A DNA stretch of 64,000 nucleotides from Lachnospiraceae bacterium. GTDB taxonomy: Bacteria > Bacillota > Clostridia > Lachnospirales > Lachnospiraceae. Below the pieces are notes generated by a model. It ran no database searches, was not told the DNA's origin, and saw nothing but the letters and a program-made list of their open reading frames with translations. Shown in pieces: positions 26,129 to 35,556 of this stretch. The position numbers and the translations under genes are program-made. Within the stretch, counting starts at the first letter, position 1. The number at the start of each line of letters is the position of its first letter. The DNA is taken from positions 1-64,000 of the forward strand of contig JAFLTB010000004.1 of the NCBI GenBank assembly GCA_022510605.1, written 5' to 3'.

Positions 26129-26206
26129 CCCTGAAACGAGCCGCTCTCATATTAGCACGATGATACTCCCGTGCTAAAAACATGGACGTTTCAATCCATT
26201 TTAGGG
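26129..26206 (+). ncRNA. Candidate structured cis-regulatory leader of putP
   Basis: Nested pairings are CCCT/AGGG (26129-26132 with 26203-26206), TGAAACG/CGTTTCA (26132-26138 with 26187-26193) and TTAGCACG/CGTGCTAA (26152-26159 with 26170-26177). A competing hairpin, ATGGA/TCCAT (26182-26186 with 26195-26199), would put CGTTTCA in its loop and disrupt the second helix. Mutually exclusive helices just after a promoter suggest a riboswitch or protein-controlled leader. It does not match a riboswitch class that I recognise. Confidence 0.5.
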
Positions 26207-26241
26207 GGACGGACTTTACCATTTAATACTAGGAGGATATT

Positions 26242-27768
26242 ATGTCAATAAGTACCATTGCTATTTTAACTGCTTTTGCCTGTTATCTTTTACTGATGAT
26301 TAGCATAGGAATTGTTTCTATGAAAAAGACCAAGAGCACCGAGGATTACTTTCTGGGCGGCCGCGGTCTCAACGGCTGGATAGCCGCTTTATCTGCCCAG
26401 GCTTCCGATATGAGCGGATGGCTTTTGATGGGACTTCCCGGTTCTGTCTACGCATTGGGCACCGGCCAGGCCTGGATTGCCATCGGTCTTTTTATCGGAA
26501 CGGTTCTCAACTGGCTTCTGATTTCCAAACGGCTCCGCCGCTACACCATCGTTGCCAACAACTCCCTGACACTGCCGGAGTTTTTTGAAAACCGTTTCCA
26601 TGACCGGAAAAAAATCCTGCTTGGCATATCTTCTGTCGTAATCGTGATATTTTTCCTGGTGTATACCGCCTCGGCTCTGGCCTCCGGTGGAAAATTGTTT
26701 AACACCGTATTTGGAATTGACTATCATATCGCTCTGGCGATTGGTGCCATTGTTATTCTAATCTACACCTTTCTCGGAGGATTTTTAGCCGTATGTACCA
26801 CCGATTTTATTCAGGGTACTCTGATGTTAATTGCTCTGTTAATCGTGCCGATTCTTGCCTACAGCCTGATTAGTGGAGACTTTTCCACTGCTTTGATAAA
26901 CAACGATGTGGTAAATGCCGGGGATTATATGAGCCTGTTTTCCAATGGCGGTGAGCCCTATTCTCTGGTAGATATTCTCTCCCAGGTTGCCTGGGGATTA
27001 GGTTACTGTGGAATGCCTCATATTCTGGTGCGCTTTATGGCCGTCAAAAGTGAAAAGGAACTGAAAAAATCCAGTGTCATTGCCATTATCTGGGTTGCTA
27101 TTTCCCTGTTTGCCGCCTGTGTCATCGGCGTCGTAGGCCGGGCCTTTTTGCAGGACGTACTGACTGGCAGCGCCACTGAGACTGTATTTATCTCTATGAT
27201 TCAGCAGCTTTTCACGGTGGACTTTGCCCTGCCGTTCATCGCCGGATTGTTCCTGTGCGGTATTCTGGCAGCCATCATGTCCACAGCAGATTCCCAGTTA
27301 CTGGTATGCGCCTCCTCTGCTTCCAAAGATATTTATAAAAATATTTTGAATCCGAAGGCAGATGATAAAAAGGTATTGACCATCAGCCGCATCACTGTTA
27401 TTGTCATAGCTGTTTTGGCCTTTATCATTGCCTGGGACCCGGAGAGCAGTATTATGAATCTGGTATCCGATGCCTGGGCAGGTCTTGGCTCTGCCTTCGG
27501 CCCGCTGGTTGTCTGCTCCCTGTTCTGGAAGCGCACGAATCTTCCAGGCGCTGTATCCGGCATTGTCTCCGGCGGCCTGTTCGTTATCATCTGGGACTAT
27601 CTCCCAATTGTAAACGGCCAGACCCCTTATGCCGCTACCGGCATTTACTCCCTGCTTCTTGGCTTCTTCATCAGTCTGGCCTGCATTATCATTGTCAGCC
27701 TGTGCACCAAAGCCCCGGAGCCTTCTGTTTTGGAGGACTTTGAAGCAGTCAACAATTATACGGAATAA
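26242..27768 (+). CDS. putP: Sodium/proline symporter (SSS family)
   Basis: 508 residues, about 13 membrane helices. EDYFLGGRGLNGWIAALSAQASDMSGWLLMG and GYCGMPHILVRFM are PutP hallmarks, with the Na+/substrate-site SDMSGW. It imports proline with sodium. The start at 26242 follows AGGAGGATATT. It stands alone between divergent pdp and convergent Nudix genes and is probably controlled by the structured leader at 26129-26206. Confidence 0.93.
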   Translation: MSISTIAILTAFACYLLLMISIGIVSMKKTKSTEDYFLGGRGLNGWIAALSAQASDMSGWLLMGLPGSVYALGTGQAWIAIGLFIGTVLNWLLISKRLRRYTIVANNSLTLPEFFENRFHDRKKILLGISSVVIVIFFLVYTASALASGGKLFNTVFGIDYHIALAIGAIVILIYTFLGGFLAVCTTDFIQGTLMLIALLIVPILAYSLISGDFSTALINNDVVNAGDYMSLFSNGGEPYSLVDILSQVAWGLGYCGMPHILVRFMAVKSEKELKKSSVIAIIWVAISLFAACVIGVVGRAFLQDVLTGSATETVFISMIQQLFTVDFALPFIAGLFLCGILAAIMSTADSQLLVCASSASKDIYKNILNPKADDKKVLTISRITVIVIAVLAFIIAWDPESSIMNLVSDAWAGLGSAFGPLVVCSLFWKRTNLPGAVSGIVSGGLFVIIWDYLPIVNGQTPYAATGIYSLLLGFFISLACIIIVSLCTKAPEPSVLEDFEAVNNYTE

Positions 27769-27786
27769 TTGCTATTTACTTATTTT

Positions 27787-28371
27787 TTATTTACTCCTTT
27801 TTTTCCCAGGCATATTGCTCCATAAGTAGCAGTATGCCTGGGTTCTTGCTGCAAAGGATTCTCCCTTTTCAAACAACTCCCGGATTTCCTTTCTGGTAAA
27901 CCATCCAGCTTCAATTTCTTCCACTGCGGAATCGCTTCGGCCGATAGCTCCCTCTGCCGTTCCCACGATACAAATATTGGTTTCATTGGAAAAACCCACC
28001 GCACTGTAACTAATAGGCATATAATCGGTAATCGCCGTCAGTGTCAATCCGGTTTCTTCTTTTAATTCTCTCCTTGCCGTTTCCTCCGGCGTCTCTCCCG
28101 GCTCCATCAAACCGGCTGGAAAATTATAAACAAAATCTCCTAATGCCATACGAAACTCCCGGTTGAGAAGCAGTCGTTCCCCGCTCTCATCATGAAGAAT
28201 CATCACTACCGCATCCGCTTTCTTCCTCTGCAAATCCTCCATGCCCTGCACGGAAGGATTCCGGCTGATCATTTCATATATTTTATCACTGCCCTCTTCC
28301 GTCTCATACGTAATATCATAGCGATGAATATATGAGCCACTGTGAACCTTTTTAATCGATTGAAATTTCAT
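27787..28371 (-). CDS. Nudix hydrolase (ADP-ribose pyrophosphatase-like)
   Basis: 194 residues. It has a perfect Nudix box, GLMEPGETPEETARRELKEETGL read as G-x5-E-x7-REUXEEXGU. It probably hydrolyses ADP-ribose or a related nucleoside diphosphate. The start at 28371 (MKFQSIKK) is chosen over the upstream frame, which runs through a leader hairpin and lacks a ribosome site. Divergent from the BIG2 protein gene, with which it shares a -35 box. Confidence 0.88.
   Translation of the reverse strand: MKFQSIKKVHSGSYIHRYDITYETEEGSDKIYEMISRNPSVQGMEDLQRKKADAVVMILHDESGERLLLNREFRMALGDFVYNFPAGLMEPGETPEETARRELKEETGLTLTAITDYMPISYSAVGFSNETNICIVGTAEGAIGRSDSAVEEIEAGWFTRKEIRELFEKGESFAARTQAYCYLWSNMPGKKRSK
27805..27842. 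terminator. Strong hairpin downstream of putP
   Basis: CCCAGGCATA (27805-27814) pairs perfectly with TATGCCTGGG (27833-27842). It lies within the 3' end of the Nudix gene and about 40 nt after the putP stop. Only a weak T-run follows on the plus strand, so termination of putP is possible but not certain. Confidence 0.45.
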
Positions 28372-28397
28372 AAAAATTTTACCTCTTTTCTCTCTAT

Positions 28398-28440
28398 CAC
28401 CATGGCAGCACGATGGCGCCGTCGTGGTGCTCGGGTAGTG
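28398..28440. repeat. GC-rich hairpin at the start of the Nudix transcript
   Basis: An imperfect palindrome centred on GGCGCC (28407-28431, arms AGCAC.../...GTGCT) with outer CACCA/TAGTG pairing. It begins a few nt after the expected Nudix transcription start, so it would form in the mRNA leader or serve as an operator. It is unusually GC-rich for this AT-rich intergenic region. Confidence 0.6.
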
Positions 28441-28445
28441 GAAAA

Positions 28446-28474
28446 AGTATAACACGAAAAAAAATTACTTGCAA
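28446..28474 (-). promoter_or_regulatory. Nudix promoter sharing its -35 box with the divergent gene
   Basis: On the minus strand TTGCAA (28469-28474), 17-nt spacer, TATACT (28446-28451) with a TG just before it. TTGCAA is its own reverse complement and is also the -35 of the plus-strand promoter. Confidence 0.65.
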
Positions 28475-28497
28475 TCTTTCTTCCCCTGTGCTATATT
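28469..28497 (+). promoter_or_regulatory. BIG2-protein promoter sharing its -35 box
   Basis: TTGCAA (28469-28474), 17-nt spacer, TATATT (28492-28497), about 45 nt upstream of the start codon. The same hexamer serves the divergent Nudix gene. Confidence 0.65.
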
Positions 28498-28541
28498 TTT
28501 AATCACCCTCTCATTACTCCCACGTAAGGAGGGAGTTATCT

Positions 28542-29564
28542 ATGAATCGATATTCTAATTTTTCCGGGACCATGCCAAAACGAATCCTGGCAGTCCTGTT
28601 ACTACTGACATTCAACATTACCACATTATTTACTTTTGCGCCGGAATCCCGGGCCGCTTCTTATTCTATTCTTCTTTTATCCGATTACCGGAAAACCGTA
28701 AACATACAGCAGACCTTTCCTTTGATTGCCTTTTCCACCTCAGGGAAAAAGATTACCTGGAAAAGCAGCAGTTCACGGATTGCCTCGGTCAATACCTATG
28801 GACAGGTCACAGCCAAAAAAGCCGGCACCTGTCGGATTACTGCCCGCTCTGGCGGCGCAGAGGCCAGTTGTACCGTCACTGTACGTCCAACCACAATAAA
28901 ATTGTCCGCAGGACACATTTACATGGAAAATGGAGCCTCCTATACTTTGCAGGGCACTACCTCCAATGGTTCTGCACTGACCTGGAAATCTTCCCGTCGA
29001 AGTGTCGCTGCCATTGATAATAATGGCCGGATTGTCGCAGCAAAGCCCGGTGAGACTACCATTACGGCTTCTGCCGACGGCACAAAAGTTACTTGCACAG
29101 TTACGGTGAAAAAGCCAAAGGTGACCCTCAATTACACCGAGACCTCTCTTTACCGTAAGCAGACCATTAAACTCACCGCTAAAGTTTCCTCGGGACGTAC
29201 GCCAGTATGGAAATCTAAGAGAACCAGCGTTGCCACGGTGGACGAAAACGGTCTTGTTACCGCCCGCAAGCACGGCACGACAACGATTACCGCCAAAATT
29301 GACGGCATTACCCGTATCTGTGAAATTACGGTAGAATCACCGGACATTCGTCTGAGTGCAGACTCGGTTACACTGAGCAAGGGAAAAAGCCTGACCCTGA
29401 CTGCCAACGTCAGTTCCGGCATTGCCCCTGTCTGGAAAAGCAATAAAAAAAGTGTAGCCACGGTGGACAAAAACGGGAAAGTGACTGCAAAGAAAAAGGG
29501 AACCTGTACCATTACCGCCACAGAGGATGGCGCAAAGGAAAGCTGCCGGGTGGTGGTAAAATAA
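28542..29564 (+). CDS. Secreted protein with four BIG2 (Ig-like) repeats
   Basis: 340 residues. The N-terminal signal peptide has a hydrophobic stretch LAVLLLLTFNITTLF and a cleavage-like SRAAS at about 37-42. Four Ig-like group 2 repeats follow; each carries a W-K-S-S/K core, a V-A-T/I-V or I-D-N-G step and a G-T-x-x-I-T-A end. There is no LPXTG, membrane anchor or enzyme domain. It is probably a secreted or cell-associated adhesion module. Confidence 0.85.
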   Translation: MNRYSNFSGTMPKRILAVLLLLTFNITTLFTFAPESRAASYSILLLSDYRKTVNIQQTFPLIAFSTSGKKITWKSSSSRIASVNTYGQVTAKKAGTCRITARSGGAEASCTVTVRPTTIKLSAGHIYMENGASYTLQGTTSNGSALTWKSSRRSVAAIDNNGRIVAAKPGETTITASADGTKVTCTVTVKKPKVTLNYTETSLYRKQTIKLTAKVSSGRTPVWKSKRTSVATVDENGLVTARKHGTTTITAKIDGITRICEITVESPDIRLSADSVTLSKGKSLTLTANVSSGIAPVWKSNKKSVATVDKNGKVTAKKKGTCTITATEDGAKESCRVVVK

Positions 29565-29714
29565 TATACAACGAGCTTTGTAAAACAATTTTTGTTAATT
29601 AAATTCAGGAGTAATGAGAGGGGTTATTGCCAAATATTTGAAGTGGTTGTAAAATAATAAAAAGGACCGTTGTTTTTTAACACTTTATGCACAGCACTTT
29701 GGAATGGAGGTTTT

Positions 29715-31061
29715 ATGAAAGAACACAAAAGCACATGGGCGGGGATTTCGAAAGCCTTTTGCTCGAACAATATTTTACTTGTGGTTCAGGGGATTCTTAT
29801 TGGCATACTCACTGGATTAACCGTGGTTTTATATCGGTACTGCCTTACCTGGGCAGAATCCTTTCTATTTTATATACAAGCTCAAATCCAGGGAAATGCC
29901 CTGTATATCTTTTTCTGGTTTCTGGCTCTGGCCGGGCTGGCTCTTGTCGTAGCCCAGCTCCTCCGGGTGGAGCCTCTGGCCGGCGGCTCCGGCATCCCCC
30001 AGATTATGCAGGAAACCAAAGGGGAATTGGACAGCACCTGGTGGCGTGTCCTCTCAGCAAAGCTTGTGGGCGGCACCCTGTGTATCCTGGGCGGACTCTC
30101 CCTGGGACGCTCCGGCCCTTCCATGCAATTGGGCACCATGGCGGCCAAAGGCTTTGTCCAAATCCGAAAAAAAGCGGTGGCAAAAAAACATACCGCTCTC
30201 CAGAAAAATGACCTTATTTTACTTTCCTGCGGGGCCGGGGCTGGTCTTGCCGCTGCCTTTCAGGTTCCCCTTGCCGGAATCCTTTTTGTCATGGAAGAAA
30301 TTCATCAAAGTTTTAACCGCACCCTGTTAGCCGCCGGAATGGCAGCCACCATAGCGGCAGATATTACCGCCAAACTCTTTTTCGGAACAGCGCCAATATT
30401 TTCTTATGAAACAGCTTCCCTGCCCCTGTGCTGGTACTGGCTGTTAGTTCCCCTTGGCCTGCTTTTAGGCCTTGCTGGCGCATGCTATAACACCGTCATG
30501 CTGGGAGCACAGAGCCTGTTCAATTCACTGAAAAAGATACCGATGAGCCTCCGGCTGATTGCTGTCTTTTTTATTTCCGGTGTAGTAGGCCTTTTTCTTC
30601 CACAGGTACTGGGCGGCGGAAATGCCATGGTTACTTTACTGGAACAGGGACAGCCCGCCCTTACCACCTTGCTCCTTTTACTTTTGGTAAAATTTATTTT
30701 TTCCGGGGTGTCCTTTGGCTCCGGCGTGCCCGGTGGCATCTTTTTCCCGCTCCTGACGCTGGGCTCCTTTCTCGGTGCCATCTACGGCAGCCTTGCCACC
30801 GCCTGGCTTCCTCTGGATGGTGCACTTTGGACACAGTTTATTATTCTTGGCATGGCAGGTCTTTTTGCCGGTATTCTGCGAACGCCAGTGACCGCCATTA
30901 TACTGGTTGTGGAAATGACTGGCAGCATGACCAGCCTGTTAGATATTACGATTGTCAGTCTGCTTGCCTGCATTACTGCTAATCTTACGGGAAATCCGCC
31001 GATTTACGTCTCCCTGCTGGAGCGTTTTGTGGCGGGACAGAAAAAGCGGCTCACAAAATGA
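29715..31061 (+). CDS. ClC-family chloride channel/transporter with altered external gate
   Basis: 448 residues, polytopic. Ion-path motifs GSGIP (91-95) and GGIFFP are present, as are the internal proton glutamate region FVMEE (E194/E195) and the C-terminal tyrosine segment PPIYVSLLERF. The usual GREGP gate is GRSGP here, with Ser133 where the external gating glutamate belongs. In characterised ClC antiporters, loss of that glutamate uncouples proton exchange, so this may act as a passive anion path (inference). The stop lies inside a terminator hairpin shared with the convergent gene. Confidence 0.9.
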   Translation: MKEHKSTWAGISKAFCSNNILLVVQGILIGILTGLTVVLYRYCLTWAESFLFYIQAQIQGNALYIFFWFLALAGLALVVAQLLRVEPLAGGSGIPQIMQETKGELDSTWWRVLSAKLVGGTLCILGGLSLGRSGPSMQLGTMAAKGFVQIRKKAVAKKHTALQKNDLILLSCGAGAGLAAAFQVPLAGILFVMEEIHQSFNRTLLAAGMAATIAADITAKLFFGTAPIFSYETASLPLCWYWLLVPLGLLLGLAGACYNTVMLGAQSLFNSLKKIPMSLRLIAVFFISGVVGLFLPQVLGGGNAMVTLLEQGQPALTTLLLLLLVKFIFSGVSFGSGVPGGIFFPLLTLGSFLGAIYGSLATAWLPLDGALWTQFIILGMAGLFAGILRTPVTAIILVVEMTGSMTSLLDITIVSLLACITANLTGNPPIYVSLLERFVAGQKKRLTK

Positions 31062-31067
31062 GCCGCT
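31041..31067 (-). terminator. Intrinsic terminator of the sulfation operon, overlapping the ClC stop codon
   Basis: AGCGGCTCA (31045-31053) and TGAGCCGCT (31059-31067) form a 9-bp stem. Read on the minus strand it is followed by TTTTT (31041-31045). The ClC stop TGA is part of the stem. On the plus strand the T-run is weak. Confidence 0.75.
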
Positions 31068-31084
31068 CATATTTTAGCAAACGC

Positions 31085-33097
31085 TTATTTAGAAATATAT
31101 TTCCCGGTGTTCTGCACCTCGCCTCTTACATCCAAATACAGGCGGTAATAGTCGGAAGGCAGCGTATCTAACCACATGGTAATATAATACTCTGCTTCCT
31201 CAAACAGCTGCATGGTCTGATAGGTATCGGCAAACTCTACATAATAATTGCCCTTTTTTCCAAAGAAATATACTTTGCGTACACTGTGGTCCACCTCGTG
31301 GATATACAGCAAATCCTCCTGCATTACATAATCAATTTTCTCATCCTTCACCCGGCACTTCTCCTGCACCTCCAGCGCCTGATAAGCCTCTTCACTTAAT
31401 GGCTCCGGACGTTTCAAATCACCGCAGACATAATCTCTGGAGGCTAACAGCGGTTCCGCTAAAGCAGCCACATCCGGCGTAAACTCATGGGCCCGGAAAA
31501 ATCCCGGCTTCACCACAAATTCACTGAGAACTTCTCCGGAAGTAAAATCGTATTCCCGGATAACTCCAATGCCCTCATCAATCGGTGTCACCAGCGAGCC
31601 CGCCATGGCATACAGCCGGTCCTTTTCCGGACAAAGAATAGCATTGGAACGGATTTTGGACTTCGGACACGGAAATCTTTTATGGAAACTTACCGTTCTC
31701 TCTTTTTCATTTATGGTATAAAAACTGATATAGGTATTTTTATCTTTATCAAAAAATTTCACCTTGCGGCGCTTGTGCCAGTGATTGTCAAATACAATAA
31801 TGTGCTTGGTATCCGGATTTCCGTCAAAATCCACATCCAACTCAAACACGGCATGCTGCTGATAAAACCACGGCACATCCCCCACTGGTTTCAGCAGCTT
31901 TTCCTCCATCTCAGTTCCTTCCCAGAAACGAGGGTCACAGAGAAGCCAGCGCATCTCGCCAGTCTCCCAGTCCACACTGCTGATGGAATGAATGTTTCTC
32001 ATGGACACCAGAACGGAGTTATCCTTTTCATAATGGGAGGCGGAGTTGATATGAGCCCAGTCCATCATATCCTGATAGGTCTCATCAAAAATATCTCCCA
32101 GCATAACTTTCTTCACAATCTGTCCGCTCTGTCTATCAATCTCCAGAATCAAATCCTCGGAATGCCCTTCCATACTGCTGCTGGCCGTCATAATATTGCC
32201 CCCCGGTGTCTTTTCCTCCACCGTGTGATGGGCTCCGTTTTTCACCAGATAGGTTTTGCGCACCCGACCAAGATAATCCATATCATAGCTTTGCACTGAC
32301 TGGGGATTGGTATAGGACGGGGCGGATATTTCCCGCTCCATGAAAATGAAACGTCCCCCGGACAATGGAAAAATTCCATAGCCCTTTGGTTTGCGCTTCA
32401 AATAATAACGAATTCTTCCCTCACGGTCAAACACACAGGTTTTTACATCAATACCGCCAGCGACTAAAATATTTTCAAAGGCCGGATCATCCGAAACCTT
32501 CCTGACCTTGACAATTTTTTTCAAATCCTGTGGCAGCGGCCGGGTCTTTATGGAAACCGTCCGCTCATCTATTACCTGGGAATCCTGATCCAGCAGTTCA
32601 AAATGAATATGGTTCATCCGCCCTGGATAGAGACCGAGAACCGGTACCCGGTGATATTTGGTCTCCGGCAACACCGAAGTAAAATCCGTCTCCGGAATTT
32701 TCCCCTTCACCGTAACCCGCACCTGGCAGGGCACTTCGGTGACAAACAGTGCCAGTGCCGTAAGAGGCGCTTCACCAAAGGGGTTTTTAACAAGGAACAT
32801 ATTCTGAAAGGTATATCCGTCACTCTTTAATATGTGTTCCAGCCAGTAATCCCTGGCCTGGGACAACGGCGCATACATAGGCTCTATCTGAATATTGGTT
32901 CGAATTGCTGAGGCCTCTTTGCGGATAAAATTTTTCTCAAACCGCTTTGCCTTCTTCTTCAGCCAGAGGGAATTACACACTGTCACGGTTCTTCCATCAC
33001 TGGTACGAAGGACACGCTTCTTTTTGGAAGAACGCCTGGTCTTTCCCTTCTTCATTTTCTCAACACCCTTCTTGCACGAAACTGCAAACCTTTTCAT
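31085..33097 (-). CDS. Aryl-sulfate sulfotransferase (ASST family), cytoplasmic form
   Basis: 670 residues. A basic N-terminus, a beta-rich N-domain (about 75-195) and a propeller domain. Active-site candidates line up with characterised ASST: GAHH (290/291), WAHIN (H349, N351), R367 in SMRNIHS and QQH (H415, likely the sulfated histidine). The H-to-N and H-to-R spacings (2 and 18) equal those known for the E. coli enzyme. No signal peptide is visible. ATG at 33097 follows GGAGGACAACGAG. Last gene of the cysDNC operon. Classical ASST moves sulfate between phenols without PAPS, so the link to PAPS-making genes is notable. Confidence 0.88.
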   Translation of the reverse strand: MKRFAVSCKKGVEKMKKGKTRRSSKKKRVLRTSDGRTVTVCNSLWLKKKAKRFEKNFIRKEASAIRTNIQIEPMYAPLSQARDYWLEHILKSDGYTFQNMFLVKNPFGEAPLTALALFVTEVPCQVRVTVKGKIPETDFTSVLPETKYHRVPVLGLYPGRMNHIHFELLDQDSQVIDERTVSIKTRPLPQDLKKIVKVRKVSDDPAFENILVAGGIDVKTCVFDREGRIRYYLKRKPKGYGIFPLSGGRFIFMEREISAPSYTNPQSVQSYDMDYLGRVRKTYLVKNGAHHTVEEKTPGGNIMTASSSMEGHSEDLILEIDRQSGQIVKKVMLGDIFDETYQDMMDWAHINSASHYEKDNSVLVSMRNIHSISSVDWETGEMRWLLCDPRFWEGTEMEEKLLKPVGDVPWFYQQHAVFELDVDFDGNPDTKHIIVFDNHWHKRRKVKFFDKDKNTYISFYTINEKERTVSFHKRFPCPKSKIRSNAILCPEKDRLYAMAGSLVTPIDEGIGVIREYDFTSGEVLSEFVVKPGFFRAHEFTPDVAALAEPLLASRDYVCGDLKRPEPLSEEAYQALEVQEKCRVKDEKIDYVMQEDLLYIHEVDHSVRKVYFFGKKGNYYVEFADTYQTMQLFEEAEYYITMWLDTLPSDYYRLYLDVRGEVQNTGKYISK

Positions 33098-33138
33098 CTC
33101 GTTGTCCTCCATTTTGGCAACTGACGCATTTTTCAGCG

Positions 33139-33732
33139 TCACATTTTGTCCGCTAAATATTTTTCAATTTCACGTAAGACTTTTTTCGCACACTGAGCAG
33201 GGTCGCCCTTTATCGTGTCCAACACAATTTCCGGGTTCAATGGTTCCTCATAGGAAGAATCCTTCCCGGTAAAATTCTTAATGTCCTTCTGATACAGTCC
33301 TTTCGGGTCCCGTTTCCGGCAGGTCTCAAAATCGGTACTCACATACACCTCAATAAAATTCCCCTCGCCCGCCTTTTCTCTGGCAAATTCCCGCATTTTC
33401 CGAAACGGAGAAATAAAGGAAACCAGTGTAATAATACCCGCATCCCGAAACAGGGCCGCAATTTCGCTGATACGGCGGATGTTTTCATTCCGGTCCTCAT
33501 CGGAAAACCCCAAATCTGAATTGATGCCGCAGCGGATGTTATCCCCATCCAGAAGATATACGGCACGCCCTGCCTCATTCAGCATTTTTTCCAGTTCCAC
33601 CGCAATGGTGGACTTGCCGGAGCCGGACAGCCCGGTAAACCAGACCACCAGTCCCTTTTGTCCCAAAACCCGGCATCGGTCCTCCGGGGACACTTTATTT
33701 GGATGCCAGACTATATTTTCATTCTTATTCAT
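33139..33732 (-). CDS. cysC: Adenylyl-sulfate (APS) kinase
   Basis: 197 residues. P-loop GLSGSGKST, LLDGDNIR, GFSDEDRNENIRR and SFISPFR are the complete APS kinase set. It phosphorylates APS to PAPS. Situated between cysN and the sulfotransferase gene in the same direction. No PAPS or APS reductase is near, so PAPS made here more likely feeds sulfation than assimilation (inference). Confidence 0.95.
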   Translation of the reverse strand: MNKNENIVWHPNKVSPEDRCRVLGQKGLVVWFTGLSGSGKSTIAVELEKMLNEAGRAVYLLDGDNIRCGINSDLGFSDEDRNENIRRISEIAALFRDAGIITLVSFISPFRKMREFAREKAGEGNFIEVYVSTDFETCRKRDPKGLYQKDIKNFTGKDSSYEEPLNPEIVLDTIKGDPAQCAKKVLREIEKYLADKM

Positions 33733-33750
33733 GAAAATCCTTTCTGCTCT

Positions 33751-35541
33751 CTATGCCTTAAATATAGAACCGGATTCCTTCAACATGTTCTTAATGGTCT
33801 GAACATTCTTTTCATAATCCTTATCTGCCAGCTGTATATCCGGTGAAATATCCGTGGTAATCTCCTTGCCAACCCATACCACTTCAAACTCTCTGTCCAC
33901 AACCGTCTTCATAATTTTATAATCCGACTGTGTCAGTCCCGTAGCTGTCACAATTAGAAGCATGCCGGCATCCAGCATAAGATTGGCCACCTCGCCAAAC
34001 CGGCGAATCTGCTCTGTGTGGTCCTGAATACTGGCCTTCTTGGTATCGGCGCCTACGCCGTACAGATAGGAACCAATGCCCATGTAATATACATAACGGC
34101 CACAATTCATCAGTTCTCTTTCCAGAATTTTCGCCAGCTTCTTCTTGCCAGTGCCCTCCGGCCCGGTAAGAACAATCATATTCGGCTTCTGGGCATAGTG
34201 CTCGATACGCTCTTCCACCGATACATCGCTGATTTCCCATTTATAGTTACGGAGCATGGTGCCCTCGCGGATTTCCTGCTCCTCGTCCTCTAAGGCCGCT
34301 GTAATGATACCACCGCCGGCAATCTCATAGTTATCCACAATAACAAAGCGGCTGGTTCCCGCCAGGTCCTCCACGGTGTCAAAGGCAATCGGCTTGTCGG
34401 TGCGCAGAATACACTCCGCCACCTCATGTCTTGCCACAGCGGTCTTTTCCTCCGTGGAAGAAAGATTGGAGGAATTGATAACACCTTTTATGCTCTCCAG
34501 CTCCATCTTTACCTTTTCTGAACCGATTTTCAGATAGTATATCTTACCCGGTGTAAAATCTTTTTTGCCCAGCCAGAAAATATTGGCGGCAATACGTGAG
34601 GCCGTCTTTGGCGCCAGTTCCCCGGCAATACTCATCAGTTCTCCCCTGGTAATATAAATCTGCTCTACCATGGTAAAGCCAATAGCCATATTCGGCTTTC
34701 CCTCTTCAATCGGGTCTGCATTAAACACCTCGATATTCTTCACATGGCTTTTCTTGCCGGAAGGATAGAAGATTACCTCCTGGCCCGGACGAATCTTACC
34801 GGTTTCAACCGTTCCGGCCACAATACGGCGGTCATCCCCATTGCGGGTAAATTTGTAAACATCCTGCACCGGCATACGGAAGGGCTGGTTCTCCTTATCC
34901 TGTTCGCATTCGAAATTATCCAGAACCTCCAAAATGCACATGCCGTCATACCATGGCATCTTATCGCTTTTTTTCACGATATTTTCTCCCATAAAGGAAC
35001 TTACCGGCAGGACAAACTTCGGTGTAATATTGATTTGTTTCAAAAATTCCAGATACTCTGCTTTGACACTCTCGTATACCTTTTCATCGTAGTCCACCAG
35101 ATCCATCTTATTGATAACAACGGCAATCTGGTTAATGCCCAGCATGGAAAGCATATAGGCATGGCGGCGGGAATTTTCCTGCACACCCTCTTTGGCGTCA
35201 ATCATCAGCAGAGCCGCCTCTGCGCGGGAGGCTCCGGTAATCATGTTTTTCAAAAACTCAATGTGTCCCGGCGCATCCAGAATAATATAATCTCTCTTTT
35301 CTGTCTTAAAGAAACAGCGCGCGGTATCAATGGTAATACCCTGGGACTGCTCATCCTTTAAGGCATCCAGCAAAAACGCATACTCAAAGGGCTTGGAATT
35401 TCTCCGGCAGGTCTCCTTGACCTGCTCTAATTTTCCCTCCGGCAGCGAATCCGTATCGGCCAGAAGGCGTCCCATCAATGTACTTTTACCGTGGTCTACG
35501 TGACCTACGATAACAATATTCATATCCTCTTTTTTCATCAT
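33751..35541 (-). CDS. cysN: Sulfate adenylyltransferase subunit 1 with a degenerate APS-kinase-like C-terminus
   Basis: 596 residues, longer than the usual roughly 475 of stand-alone CysN. GTPase motifs are GHVDHGKST (13-21), DAPGH (89-93) and NKMD (144-147). Residues 440-596 resemble an APS kinase: a P-loop-like GPEGTGKK (460-467) and [14 protein letters not shown], but the catalytic DGDN is replaced (MGIGSY). It is therefore a CysNC-type fusion whose kinase half seems to have decayed, while a complete cysC lies next to it. Forms ATP sulfurylase with CysD. Confidence 0.93.
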   Translation of the reverse strand: MMKKEDMNIVIVGHVDHGKSTLMGRLLADTDSLPEGKLEQVKETCRRNSKPFEYAFLLDALKDEQSQGITIDTARCFFKTEKRDYIILDAPGHIEFLKNMITGASRAEAALLMIDAKEGVQENSRRHAYMLSMLGINQIAVVINKMDLVDYDEKVYESVKAEYLEFLKQINITPKFVLPVSSFMGENIVKKSDKMPWYDGMCILEVLDNFECEQDKENQPFRMPVQDVYKFTRNGDDRRIVAGTVETGKIRPGQEVIFYPSGKKSHVKNIEVFNADPIEEGKPNMAIGFTMVEQIYITRGELMSIAGELAPKTASRIAANIFWLGKKDFTPGKIYYLKIGSEKVKMELESIKGVINSSNLSSTEEKTAVARHEVAECILRTDKPIAFDTVEDLAGTSRFVIVDNYEIAGGGIITAALEDEEQEIREGTMLRNYKWEISDVSVEERIEHYAQKPNMIVLTGPEGTGKKKLAKILERELMNCGRYVYYMGIGSYLYGVGADTKKASIQDHTEQIRRFGEVANLMLDAGMLLIVTATGLTQSDYKIMKTVVDREFEVVWVGKEITTDISPDIQLADKDYEKNVQTIKNMLKESGSIFKA

Positions 35542-35556
35542 ATGATATGGCCCTCC

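Noticed and set aside
31085-33097. Sulfotransferase assigned to the PAPS-dependent (STF/Sulfotransfer_1) class
   Set aside because: The residues and order match the ASST family (H349/N351/R367/H415), not the PAPS-binding folds; PAPS use is only suggested by gene order.
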